A DNA stretch of 58,991 nucleotides, from contig QHVE01000012.1 of NCBI GenBank assembly GCA_003223455.1, positions 1-58,991 of the forward strand. The letters are read 5' to 3'. This stretch comes from Gemmatimonadota bacterium (GTDB lineage: Bacteria > Gemmatimonadota > Gemmatimonadetes > Gemmatimonadales > Gemmatimonadaceae). The notes under the pieces were generated by a model. That model was given only the letters and a program-made list of their open reading frames with translations. It had not been told where the DNA came from and made no database searches. The translations under genes and the position numbers were made by a program. Positions 8,046-16,201 of the stretch are shown here, piece after piece (positions within the stretch are counted from its first letter, which is position 1; every line of letters begins with the position of its first letter).

Positions 8046-8571
8046 GCGTGCACTCCGCGTAGGCGGAACGGAGGCGCTCGACGCACTGCTGCGCGAGTGC
8101 GGCGGACGACATCGCCTCACCGGACGCATCGGCCGGCGCCCACCCCCACTTCGTCTCACTCTGGGCCGACACCACGAGCACCGTCTCCCAGAGTGCCGTG
8201 GCCGAGCTGGCCCCGGACTGCTGGTGCGCCCGCTCGAACCCCTGCGGCGTGCGTACGGCAACCTCGCCGCGCCATACGACCACCAGCAGCTCCCCGTCGG
8301 CCACAGTGCCCTGCGCCCGCTGCAGCCACGCGACGGTCAGCGCCACCGGTCCCAGTTGCACGAGGCAGCGTGCCGGCGAGCGCCGCACGACGGGCTCCTC
8401 GGGAACGTGCAGATCGGCGGGAACGCGCGCGTCGATGAGCAACGCGGCGATCTCGTCGTGGAGCCGTCCGAGCTCGCGCACACAGGCGGCGTTCGCCCGG
8501 TATGAGGAGGTGTAGTCGGCGTGGAGGTCCTGCGCACGCGCGTCCGAGCGCACGGCGATGTTATCGAGCAT
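8035..8571 (-). CDS. Hypothetical protein (178 aa)
   Basis: No family recognised. The protein begins MLDNIAVRSDARAQDLHADY, then an alpha-helical N-terminal third (CVRELGRLHDEIAALLID) and a beta-rich middle with LVQLGPVALTVAWLQRAQG and ELLVVVWRGEVAVRTPQGFE. It ends with a helix containing two cysteines. It has neither a signal peptide nor membrane segments, and looks like a small cytosolic protein. It overlaps the desaturase start by 11 bases, so the two are probably one operon with infA. Confidence 0.6.
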   Translation of the reverse strand: MLDNIAVRSDARAQDLHADYTSSYRANAACVRELGRLHDEIAALLIDARVPADLHVPEEPVVRRSPARCLVQLGPVALTVAWLQRAQGTVADGELLVVVWRGEVAVRTPQGFERAHQQSGASSATALWETVLVVSAQSETKWGWAPADASGEAMSSAALAQQCVERLRSAYAECTRER

Positions 8572-8831
8572 GGGGCTGCTCCGTGCGTGGGTGGGTCGCT
8601 CCGGAAGCAGAACAGGGGCCCGCTGACATTGGCAGGCCCCTGTTCGTTCGGAACTTGTCCGCGCGCCGGGGCGCGTGAATCGCTCCCTTGAATTTAGCCC
8701 GCAGCGCACGCCCGCGCAATGCGCGGAACGCTTCGTGCTGAGCTGGGATGGATTGGAGTCCAAGACCGCCCCCGAAGGCGACCTGCAGGCTGCCGCGTGC
8801 CTGAGCGCCGGGCGCGCCCGACGCGAAGGTG
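8572..8831. other. Intergenic stretch with one hairpin, no gene seen
   Basis: Between the hypothetical gene start and the chrB stop. It holds a perfect 10-bp inverted repeat, AACAGGGGCC (8611-8620) with GGCCCCTGTT (8635-8644), loop 14 bases, which could be a weak terminator for chrB. No frame with coding character was found in the rest. Confidence 0.5.
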
Positions 8832-9815
8832 TCAGTGCGTGGCGCCGCCGAGCTGTGAGTAGAGCGCCTCGAGGATCGCGCTCCCCTGCGTCATGCGGTC
8901 GGAGTCGGCGGCGTGTGCGTTCACCAGGCCGCGCAGGATCGACTCCACCCCCGCCGCCTCCGGGCGCTCGTACTTCGCGTCCTTGCAATCGATGTCGTGC
9001 ACGATCTCGCCGAGCACGTGCAGTGCGGGATCGTCCACTCCGAATCGGGCGAGCAGCGTCTCGAACGTGCAGCGATCGCCCTCGTGCGTGTATTCGGCCT
9101 CGTACATGTCGAAGCGCACCTCGTCGCCCTGCGGCTGGTAACCGCGTGCGGCGACGAACTTGAACGTCGCTTCGGGATCGATGAACCGCCGAATCAGCCA
9201 GGCACTCGCGATCCGATCGACGAACACGCCTTCGCGCGTGACCCAGGTTCGGCCGCGCGGCGTCCCCCCCGTCGTGTCGCGAACCACGCGATCCGTGCCG
9301 GCGCGACCTGGCGCGGACGCCGCCATCGTTGCGAGCCCTTCGATCGTACCCTCTGCCTCGAACCGCTCCATGGAGCCGAAGAAGTCCACTCGGCCGATCT
9401 CGTCGAGTCGGCGGCGGAGCCGCGGGAGAGCACGCTCGACGTCGTCCCGGGAGTCCGTCTTCGCCAGGGCGCGCGCGTCCTCGGCCAGCGCCTGATAGTC
9501 GCTGCCACGGGCGTCGCGGAATCGCTTGCGGAGATCCTCCTCCGTGATCCCTGCCACCGGTGCCGCGGAGCAGATGATCGCATCGGCTCCGTCCGCCAGC
9601 AGTTCGGTGCGCAGCCACTCGAAGTCCTCCGCCGCCTCCGGCTGGTTCGGAAGGACGTACACGGCGCCGCGTAGCGCCACCGCACCGATCCGCTGCACGC
9701 GCCGCCGCAGCTTCACTCGCAGGTAGTCCGGCTTGGGGGGTAGCTGGGCGATCAGCAGCAGCCAGCCCGCTCCGGAGTCCGGCACTTGCGCAATTGAATC
9801 GTCCGTAGCATCCAT
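8832..9815 (-). CDS. chrB: Chromate resistance protein ChrB
   Basis: A 327-residue protein with the two-part ChrB layout. The N-terminal half resembles the PaaX-like ChrB_N region (WLLLIAQLPPKPDYLRVKLR, GAVYVLPNQPEA), and the C-terminal half holds TWVTREGVFVDRIASAWLIR, DPEATFKFV, EYTHEGDRCTFETLLARFG and EIVHDIDCKDAKY. ChrB acts as a chromate-sensing regulator or accessory of the ChrA efflux pump. Its ATG lies 25 bp from that of chrA on the other strand. An inverted repeat in that gap, overlapping promoter-like boxes both ways, is a candidate ChrB operator. Confidence 0.9.
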   Translation of the reverse strand: MDATDDSIAQVPDSGAGWLLLIAQLPPKPDYLRVKLRRRVQRIGAVALRGAVYVLPNQPEAAEDFEWLRTELLADGADAIICSAAPVAGITEEDLRKRFRDARGSDYQALAEDARALAKTDSRDDVERALPRLRRRLDEIGRVDFFGSMERFEAEGTIEGLATMAASAPGRAGTDRVVRDTTGGTPRGRTWVTREGVFVDRIASAWLIRRFIDPEATFKFVAARGYQPQGDEVRFDMYEAEYTHEGDRCTFETLLARFGVDDPALHVLGEIVHDIDCKDAKYERPEAAGVESILRGLVNAHAADSDRMTQGSAILEALYSQLGGATH

Positions 9816-9832
9816 GTGATATGAACGTATCA
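9794..9832. promoter_or_regulatory. chrB/chrA divergent promoter and operator
   Basis: For chrA, TTGAAT (9794-9799) and TGATAT (9817-9822) are separated by exactly 17 bases. For chrB, the minus strand has TTGCGC (9853-9848), 17 bases, then TACGTT (9830-9825), giving a start within a few bases of the chrB ATG. Across both -10 regions runs the perfect inverted repeat TGATA-tgaacg-TATCA (9817-9832). A single bound protein could shut both promoters. All of this is pattern reading. Confidence 0.55.
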
Positions 9833-9840
9833 GGCACCAG

Positions 9841-11004
9841 ATGAGCGCGCAACGGCGAGCCGATCTGACGCGCTATTTCCTGCGCCTTGGCGCTCTTGGC
9901 TTCGGCGGCCCGGTTGCGCTCGTGGCTCGGATGCGCCAGGACCTGGTCGACGGTCGCGGCTGGATCGCCGAGGAGGACTTTCGCGACGGACTCGCCCTGG
10001 CTCAGGTCGCCCCGGGGCCACTTGCGGCGCAGCTCGCGATGTATCTCGGCTGGCTCGTCGATGGCGTGCTTGGCGCCACGGTCGTGGGGGTCGCTTTCGT
10101 GCTACCCTCGCTCCTCATCGTTCTGGTCCTTGCCGCGGGATACGCCAGAGCCGGTGGGCTACCGATCATCGGGGCGCTGTTCTACGGAGTCGGGGCCGCC
10201 GTGATCGCCGTGCTCGCGCGCGCCGGCTACCGGCTCGCCCGCTCGACGATTGCAACGGACCGGGTTCTCTGGTTCATCACCGGCGTCAACGCGGTGGCGA
10301 CCGTGGCGCTGCGGCGCGAATCCGTCCTGCTCGTGCTCCTGAGCGGGCTGTTCCTGCTCGCGGCGCGCGCGGCGATGCGCGGGAAGGACGAATCGGCGAG
10401 CCCCGGCACGACGCGGCCTCTCACGATCGGCGCGGTGTCGATGCTGTCTCCGCTCGCCGGCATCGCGGTGAGCGCCTCCTCGCTGCCCGCACTCTTCGTC
10501 TTCTTCGCCGTCTCGGGGCTCGTCGTGTTCGGGAGCGGACTCGCCATCGTGCCGTTTCTCCATGGCGGCGTTGTCGTCGAGCGGCACTGGCTCACCGAGC
10601 AGCAGTTTCTCGACGCGGTCGCCGTGTCGCTGCTCACCCCGGGGCCGGTGGTGATCACCGTCGCGTTCATCGGCTTCCTCGTCGCCGGCATGGCGGGTGG
10701 GATCGTGGCGGCGATGGGAGTGTTCCTCCCCGCGTACCTCGTCGTGCTCCTGCTCGCCCCCCGCTTCGGCGCGATCCGGGCGGACGGGCGCGCGCGCACC
10801 TTCGCGAGCGGCGTCACCGCGGCGGCGGTCGGCGCGCTGCTCGGCGCCGTCGTCGTGATGGGGACGCGCACGCTCGTGGACCTGCCCACGGCGGCGATCG
10901 CCGTGGCTGCGCTCGTGTGGCTATTGGCTCGACCGCGCGTTCCCGAGCCGCTGGTGCTCGCCGCCGCCGCGGTAGTCGGATTCATCGTACAGCGATGGTC
11001 GTAG
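9841..11004 (+). CDS. chrA: Chromate transporter ChrA (two-domain)
   Basis: A 387-residue inner-membrane efflux protein of the CHR superfamily that exports chromate. The two homologous halves are visible. The first begins FLRLGALGFGGPVALVARM with VAPGPLAAQLAMYLGW. The second has VFGSGLAIVPFLHGGVVVER and LLTPGPVVITVAFIGFL. About ten to twelve hydrophobic segments follow. It is the long-chain form. There is no ribosome-binding site ahead of the ATG, and the predicted leader is only about 11 bases. Its last codons overlap the next gene by 10 bases. It is divergent from chrB. Confidence 0.93.
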   Translation: MSAQRRADLTRYFLRLGALGFGGPVALVARMRQDLVDGRGWIAEEDFRDGLALAQVAPGPLAAQLAMYLGWLVDGVLGATVVGVAFVLPSLLIVLVLAAGYARAGGLPIIGALFYGVGAAVIAVLARAGYRLARSTIATDRVLWFITGVNAVATVALRRESVLLVLLSGLFLLAARAAMRGKDESASPGTTRPLTIGAVSMLSPLAGIAVSASSLPALFVFFAVSGLVVFGSGLAIVPFLHGGVVVERHWLTEQQFLDAVAVSLLTPGPVVITVAFIGFLVAGMAGGIVAAMGVFLPAYLVVLLLAPRFGAIRADGRARTFASGVTAAAVGALLGAVVVMGTRTLVDLPTAAIAVAALVWLLARPRVPEPLVLAAAAVVGFIVQRWS

Positions 11005-12020
11005 CGCAGCACGCCGAAACGAGCCGACGCGGCACCCTGGTGCTCACGCGCCGCGACGTGCGCGACCTGCTCGATCTGGACGCCTGCATCGCTGCCGTCG
11101 ACGCCGCGTTCCGTGCGCACGCGCTGGGCGCGACGCTGGCGCCCGGCGTGCTTGGCACACACGTGCCGGACGGCGGATTCCACGTGAAGACGGCGGGTCT
11201 CGCCGAGGGGCGCGCACGGTCCTATTTCGCCGCGAAGATCAACGCGAACTTCCCTGGCAACCCCGCTCACTTTGGCCTCCCGACGATTCAGGGCGTGATC
11301 ACTCTCCACGACGCGAGCGACGGAGCCCTGCTCGCGCTGCTCGATTCCATGGAGATCACGACGCTGCGCACCGCCGCGGCGACGGCCGTCGCGGCGCGAC
11401 ACCTCGCGCGCGCCGATGCGCGGGTGATCACCGTGCTCGGATGCGGGATCCAGGGCCGCAGCCAGTTGCTCGCGCTGCGTCGCGTGCGGTCCATCGAGCG
11501 GGTGTGCGCGTGGGACGTGGACCCCGCGGCGGCGGTACGCTACGCAGAGGAGATGACGCCCGCGCTCGGGTGCGACGTCCATGCCGTCGTCGAGTATCGA
11601 GCGACAGTGCGGGCCAGCGACGTCATCGTCACCTGCACGCCGTCACGCCAGCCACTCCTGTCTGCGGCGGATGTTCCACCCGGTTGCTTCGTCGCTGCTG
11701 TCGGCGCCGACAGCGAGGACAAGCAGGAGTTGGCGCCCGACCTCCTCGCGCGCAGCGTCGTCGTGGTCGACGTCCTGGAGCAGTGCGCGCGCATCGGCGA
11801 CCTGCACCACGCACTCGCATCTGGCGCCATGCGCCGCGAGGACGTGCACGCGGAGCTGGCCGATGTGGTGAGCGGGCGTCGTCCGGGCCGATGTTCGGCC
11901 GATGAGATCACCGTGTTCGACAGCACCGGCACCGCGCTCGAGGACGTCGCTGCCGCGGCGCTCGTGTACGAGCGCGCCCTCGACGCGGGGATGGGCGTCG
12001 AGTTGCGCCTCGGTGCGTGA
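10995..12020 (+). CDS. Ornithine cyclodeaminase / mu-crystallin family dehydrogenase
   Basis: A 341-residue NAD(P)-dependent enzyme. Features include KINANFPGNP (81-90), LLDSMEITTLRTAAATAVAA, the Rossmann signature VLGCGIQGRSQLLAL (147-161), and TCTPSRQPLL with VAAVGADSEDKQELAPDLL, all normal for the family. Members are ornithine cyclodeaminases, alanine dehydrogenases or imine reductases; which one cannot be told. The ATG at 10995 overlaps the chrA end by 10 bases, so both are on one transcript, an unusual partner for a chromate pump. Confidence 0.85.
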   Translation: MVVAQHAETSRRGTLVLTRRDVRDLLDLDACIAAVDAAFRAHALGATLAPGVLGTHVPDGGFHVKTAGLAEGRARSYFAAKINANFPGNPAHFGLPTIQGVITLHDASDGALLALLDSMEITTLRTAAATAVAARHLARADARVITVLGCGIQGRSQLLALRRVRSIERVCAWDVDPAAAVRYAEEMTPALGCDVHAVVEYRATVRASDVIVTCTPSRQPLLSAADVPPGCFVAAVGADSEDKQELAPDLLARSVVVVDVLEQCARIGDLHHALASGAMRREDVHAELADVVSGRRPGRCSADEITVFDSTGTALEDVAAAALVYERALDAGMGVELRLGA

Positions 12021-12584
12021 GCGTTCGCCACACGCGCCTACACCTCAGGCTGTCGTTACGAAGCGGTGTCCACTCGTGACGTATGGGCCATTGCACGATG
12101 ACTTCCGGTGCCCAGGATTCAGAGGTACGTCGCGCGACGCCTGGCGCGCCAACCTCACGCCGGACATGAAGGGCATCAGATGGCTGCACACCCGGAGCGC
12201 GAAGTCCAGCTCTCGGCGAGCACGGATGGCATGCTCGCCACCATCATTCAGCGCGTGGTGGACGGTCGAGCGGAGCCGATCGAGGTGACCGCCGTTCTGC
12301 GGCGCGTGTGCGAGGAGAGTCGCCATCGACGAAGATCGCCGGCGCACCGCTCCTCGCCCGCGACGAGAAGGATCGCCGCTACTTCGGATTCATCGGCGAG
12401 GCGCTGGTGCTCTACTTCGGAGCTGCACCGTCGCAGTTCGTGGCGCGCCGGCCGTCGCCGTTGCACGATGATGGATGCGGGGACCTGGCGCCGATCGGCC
12501 CACGCTAGCGTCGTTACCGCCCGTCCGGCATTCTGTGTGCTGGCGAAGCGTCGTCACTCGACGTGACCTCAGCGGAGTGGCGAC
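12021..12584 (+). pseudogene. Probable broken small gene in a 564-bp gap
   Basis: The gap holds no intact gene. From 12181 one frame reads MAAHPEREVQLSASTDGM and LATIIQRVVDGRAEPIEVTA with normal protein character until about 12315. A second frame then continues with TKIAGAPLLARDEKDRRY and FGFIGEALVLYFGA up to about 12440. A single frameshift would join them into a protein of about 100 residues. I do not recognise the family. The rest of the gap (12021-12180 and 12500-12584) shows nothing. Confidence 0.3.
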
Positions 12585-13094
12585 GTGGAACTGCTCGTGA
12601 TCAGGCATGGCGTGGCGGAGGAGCGTGAGGAGTTCGCAGCCACCGGGAAGGACGACTCCCTCCGTCCCCTCACGAAGGAAGGACGCTGGAAGATGGAGCG
12701 CGGCGCACGCGCGCTGCGACACGCGATTCCGTCGTTGAACGTCATCGCGACGAGCCCGTTCACGCGCGCCGCACAGACGGCGAAGATCGTCGCGTCGGCG
12801 TACGACGACATCGACGTCGAGCGGCTCGATGCGCTCACCCCCGACGGCCGGCCGCAGACTTTCCTCACCTGGCTGCGCACGCGCGAGCCCGACGACCGCG
12901 TGGCCGCCGTGGGACACGAGCCCCACCTCGGCTCGCTCGTGTACTGGCTTCTCTCCGGCGAGGCCGCCGAGGGACGGATCGCGCTGAAGAAGGGAGGCGC
13001 GTGCCTGCTCGAGCTCGACCCCCGTCCGCGGGGCGGCAGGGCGACGCTCATCTGGTCGCTCACCCCGTCGATCCTGCGTCGGCTGGACGACTGA
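12585..13094 (+). CDS. sixA: Phosphohistidine phosphatase SixA family
   Basis: A 169-residue histidine phosphatase. MELLVIRHGVAEER carries the catalytic RHG motif (7-9). TSPFTRAAQTAKIV and VAAVGHEPHLGSLVYWLLSG supply the remaining pocket residues, including the second catalytic His. SixA-type enzymes remove phosphate from phosphohistidine of HPt domains or phosphocarrier proteins. The start is GTG with no obvious strong ribosome-binding site. It stands alone between an apparently decayed region and DUF2911. Confidence 0.88.
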   Translation: MELLVIRHGVAEEREEFAATGKDDSLRPLTKEGRWKMERGARALRHAIPSLNVIATSPFTRAAQTAKIVASAYDDIDVERLDALTPDGRPQTFLTWLRTREPDDRVAAVGHEPHLGSLVYWLLSGEAAEGRIALKKGGACLLELDPRPRGGRATLIWSLTPSILRRLDD

Positions 13095-13135
13095 CGAGAT
13101 CGCCCGGCGCGGCAGCGCCGCGCGATGGACTTGGT

Positions 13136-13336
13136 TCAGTCGGCCCGCGCGTACCGGTGCGTCGCCCAGCGGGCCACGAGCGTCAGGCAATCGGCTTGGC
13201 TGTCGAACGCGCGCGTCTCCGACACTGCAGCCCGTGAGGCGACGTCCATCACGATCGCCACGCCACGCGCGGCGGGGATGCTCTGCCAGCGAAGCTTGCG
13301 GCCTCCGGAGCGCGCGAGCAATCGGCCATCGCACAC
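13136..13336 (-). CDS. Possible small protein of unknown function (about 66 aa)
   Basis: On the minus strand a frame beginning near GTG 13336 reads VCDGRLLARSGGRKLRWQ, then IPAARGVAIVMDVASRAA and FDSQADCLTLVARWATHRYA before a stop at 13136. The composition looks like real protein and there is no competing plus-strand frame, but no start signal stands out and the family is unknown. If real, it lies convergent to sixA and divergent from DUF2911. Low confidence. Confidence 0.3.
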   Translation of the reverse strand: MCDGRLLARSGGRKLRWQSIPAARGVAIVMDVASRAAVSETRAFDSQADCLTLVARWATHRYARAD

Positions 13337-13423
13337 TGTTACACGCCGCCAGCCTGTTCGCGCCGCCGACGTACGCCGAGTATGATCCACCGGTCCGATC
13401 GGCGTCGCTGCCGGCGCGTCGGC

Positions 13424-14011
13424 ATGGTACGTCGCCTGGCTGCGACAATTCATTCTGTGACGACGATCTCGCTCTCGCTCGCGCGGTTCCGCCCGGCTCT
13501 CGCCGCACTCACGCTGGCAGCCGCGTCCGCACGCGCCCAGGGATATCCCTTCAGCCAGCGCGGCAGCGTCACCCAGCACGTCGCGCACACGACGATCACC
13601 ATCGAGTACGGTCGGCCCGTGGCGCGCGGACGCGCGCTCTTCGGTCAGCTCGTGCCGTGGGACAGCGTCTGGCATCCCGGCGCCGACTCCGCCACGCGAA
13701 TCGCCTTCGATCATCCGGTGCGACTCGAGGGACAGGACGTGAAGGCGGGCGAGTACTCCGTGTGGCTGATCCCGCGCGCCAGCCAACCGTGGACGGTGAT
13801 CCTCAGCCGCGCGGCGCACACGTTTCACAAACCGTATCCCGGCGCTGCACACGATGCGTATCGCTTCGACGTGACGCCGGAGACCGGCGCACACATGGAG
13901 TCGCTCGCGTACTATTTTCCGTCCGTGGTGCGCGCCGATGCCGTGCTGCGCATCCATTGGGGTGAGACGATCGTTCCGATCCGCGTCACCGCACTCTATT
14001 CACCGCCGTGA
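13424..14011 (+). CDS. Secreted DUF2911 protein
   Basis: About 195 residues with an N-terminal signal peptide (LAALTLAAASARAQG) followed by the DUF2911 domain: TTITIEYGRPVARGRALFGQ, WDSVWHPGADSATRIAFD, VKAGEYSVWLIP and a conserved tail ending RIHWGETIVPIRV. The family is frequent in Bacteroidota and Gemmatimonadota, is probably periplasmic, and has no known biochemical role. The start is uncertain: ATG 13424, or GTG 13457, which would give a cleaner signal peptide. DUF1080 follows after 16 bp, so they form a pair. Confidence 0.82.
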   Translation: MVRRLAATIHSVTTISLSLARFRPALAALTLAAASARAQGYPFSQRGSVTQHVAHTTITIEYGRPVARGRALFGQLVPWDSVWHPGADSATRIAFDHPVRLEGQDVKAGEYSVWLIPRASQPWTVILSRAAHTFHKPYPGAAHDAYRFDVTPETGAHMESLAYYFPSVVRADAVLRIHWGETIVPIRVTALYSPP

Positions 14012-14027
14012 GGCAGGCCAGATAACG

Positions 14028-14690
14028 ATGACGATGCGACTGCGACATGGATGGATCCTCGCCGCGCTGGTGCTGTGCGCCGCGGCGCCGCTGCGCGCGC
14101 AGAACGGTTGGGTGACGATCCTGGACGCGAAGTCCTTCAAGGACTGGAAGGTCGCGCCGGAGCGGCCGACCGCGCGCGTGGAGGAGAGCGACACCGAGAA
14201 GCGCGTCGTCACCGGCGATCCACAGCACGACGGCAAGTGGTCGTTCAAGGACGGTGTGCTGCACGGTGAGGGTGGCGTGAGCCACATCTTCAGCCCGCGC
14301 GGCGACTACGAGAACTTCTCCTACAGCGCCGAGATCAAGATCTCGGACAAGGGGAACAGCGGGCAGTACTTCCGCACCGCGTTCGGCAACGGCTTCCCGA
14401 ACGGCTACGAGGCGCAGGTCAACAGCACGCACGCCGATCCGGTGCGCACCGGCAGTCTCTACAACTTCGTGAAGGTGACGGACATGCTCGTGCCGCCGGA
14501 CACCTGGTTCACCCAGGAGGTCACGGCGGTCGGCAACCACATCACGATCAAGGTGAACGGCAAGACGACGGTCGATTTCGTGGACGAGAAGAACACGCAC
14601 ACGAAGGGACACTTCGCCTTCCAGCAGCACAACCTCGGCAGCGAGGTTTGGATCCGGAACGTGCGCGTGAAGGAGCTGCCCGCGAAGTAG
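14028..14690 (+). CDS. Secreted DUF1080 / 3-keto-disaccharide hydrolase-like protein
   Basis: A 220-residue protein with signal peptide (ILAALVLCAAAPLRAQ) and one DUF1080 jelly-roll domain: WVTILDAKSFKDWKV, WSFKDGVLHGEGG, FSYSAEIKISDKGNSGQYFR, GYEAQVNSTHADPVRTGSLY, ITIKVNGKTTVDFVDE and the closing EVWIRNVRVKELP. DUF1080 proteins include hydrolases acting on 3-keto-disaccharides, and many are uncharacterised. It follows DUF2911 by 16 bp. Two further DUF1080 copies lie in this window (1-532 and 26609-27793). Confidence 0.88.
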   Translation: MTMRLRHGWILAALVLCAAAPLRAQNGWVTILDAKSFKDWKVAPERPTARVEESDTEKRVVTGDPQHDGKWSFKDGVLHGEGGVSHIFSPRGDYENFSYSAEIKISDKGNSGQYFRTAFGNGFPNGYEAQVNSTHADPVRTGSLYNFVKVTDMLVPPDTWFTQEVTAVGNHITIKVNGKTTVDFVDEKNTHTKGHFAFQQHNLGSEVWIRNVRVKELPAK

Positions 14691-14765
14691 CCGTTCCACC
14701 ACCCCTCTTACCCTACCGCCCAGCCCGCTCTATCCGTCGTGCGCCCTGACTCGTAGTCTTCCCGG

Positions 14766-16193
14766 GTGAACGACGTGCTTGATCGCCTGCGAGCCGCCCT
14801 CGCGGGGCGATACGCCATCGAGCGCGAGCTCGGGGCCGGTGGCATGGCCACCGTCTACCTCGCCGACGACCTCAAGCACGGCCGCAAGGTCGCGGTCAAA
14901 GTGCTGCGCCCGGAGCTTGCCGCCGCGCTAGGGCCGGACCGGTTCCCCCGCGAGATCCAGATCCTCGCGCGACTCCAGCATCCGCACATCCTGCCCCTGC
15001 TGGATTCGGGGGAGGCCGAGGGCTTCCTCTACTACACGATGCCGTACATCGACGGCGTGTCGCTGCGGCAGCGGATCGACCGCGACGGCGCGCTCCCGAT
15101 GCAGGAGGCGGTGCGCATCACGCGCGAAGTCGCCGATGCCCTCGCCTCCGCCCATGCCGCCGGGATCCTCCACCGCGACATCAAGCCGGGCAACGTGATG
15201 CTGTCCGGTCGTCACGCGCTCGTGATGGACTTCGGCATCGCGAAGGCGGTCAGCGACGCGGGGGGCCAGACTCTCACCACCGTGGGCGTGGCGATCGGGA
15301 CGCCCGTCTACATGTCGCCCGAGCAGGCCACGGGATCGGACGACGTCGATGCACGGTCCGACATCTACGCGCTCGGCATCCTCTCGTACGAGATGCTCAC
15401 CGGCCGTCCCCCCTTCCAGGGGAAGAACGCGCAGGCGACGCTCTCGGCGCAGATCCTCGAGAAGCCGAGGCCGATCACGGAGGAGCGACCAGCGGTGCCG
15501 CACGCCGTCGCGGACTTCGTGATGCGCTGCCTCGAGAAGTCGCCGTCCGATCGCTGGCAGACGACGGAGGAGCTGGTGCCGCTGCTCGAGTCGCTTGGCA
15601 CGCCGAGCGGCGGGATCACACCGAGTCAGACGCGGCCGGTGAAGGTGGTGAGTGCGCCGCCGCCGGCGCCCGCGCGCAGTCGTCGCCCGCTGCTCATCGG
15701 CATCGCGGCGCTCGTGCTCGCGCTTGGCGGTGGGTTCGGCGGCTGGAAGGCGTTCGCCGCGCGTCCCGCGTCGAGCTTCGGGAAGATCACGCGTGTGGCC
15801 GTCATGCCGCTGCGCGACATCTCCGGCGCCGACGCGGTGTTCGCGGAGAGCATGCAGGACGCGCTGATCACGGGGATCGCGGGGATGGATCTCGCGGGAG
15901 TCGTCCCGCGGTCGGAGCTGACGGAGAAGGCACAGAGCCGCCGCATCCGCGACGTCGCCAGCGAGTTCGGGGTCGATGCCGTGATGGAAGGAACGCTCTT
16001 CCGCTCGGGGGACGTGATGCGGATCAACCTGCAGCTCGTGGAGCCCGTCTCGGTACGGCACTACTGGACGGGCAGCTTCGAGCTGAACGTGAAGAACGTG
16101 CTGGCCGCGCAGGACTCGCTGATGCGGACGATCGATTCGCAGCTGCGCGGAGTGCTGGACGGAAGCGCGAAACGGGTCGCGACGACCAATTGA
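14766..16193 (+). CDS. Transmembrane Ser/Thr protein kinase with TolB-N/FlgO-like domain
   Basis: A 475-residue Hanks-type kinase. The glycine loop is ELGAGGMATVYLA (21-33), the ATP lysine K45, the catalytic loop HRDIKPGN (136-143), DFG 155-157 and GTPVYMSPEQATG in the activation segment. A Pro-rich linker and one membrane helix (about 310-332, LLIGIAALVLALGGG) lead to an exported domain (ITRVAVMPLRDISGADAVFA, DVMRINLQLVEPVS) of the TolB-N/FlgO-like type seen in many Gemmatimonadota and Acidobacteriota kinases. The start is GTG. It is followed at once by the PD40 lipoprotein, so the pair may form one signalling unit. Confidence 0.92.
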   Translation: MNDVLDRLRAALAGRYAIERELGAGGMATVYLADDLKHGRKVAVKVLRPELAAALGPDRFPREIQILARLQHPHILPLLDSGEAEGFLYYTMPYIDGVSLRQRIDRDGALPMQEAVRITREVADALASAHAAGILHRDIKPGNVMLSGRHALVMDFGIAKAVSDAGGQTLTTVGVAIGTPVYMSPEQATGSDDVDARSDIYALGILSYEMLTGRPPFQGKNAQATLSAQILEKPRPITEERPAVPHAVADFVMRCLEKSPSDRWQTTEELVPLLESLGTPSGGITPSQTRPVKVVSAPPPAPARSRRPLLIGIAALVLALGGGFGGWKAFAARPASSFGKITRVAVMPLRDISGADAVFAESMQDALITGIAGMDLAGVVPRSELTEKAQSRRIRDVASEFGVDAVMEGTLFRSGDVMRINLQLVEPVSVRHYWTGSFELNVKNVLAAQDSLMRTIDSQLRGVLDGSAKRVATTN

Positions 16194-16201
16194 GGAACCT
16201 G

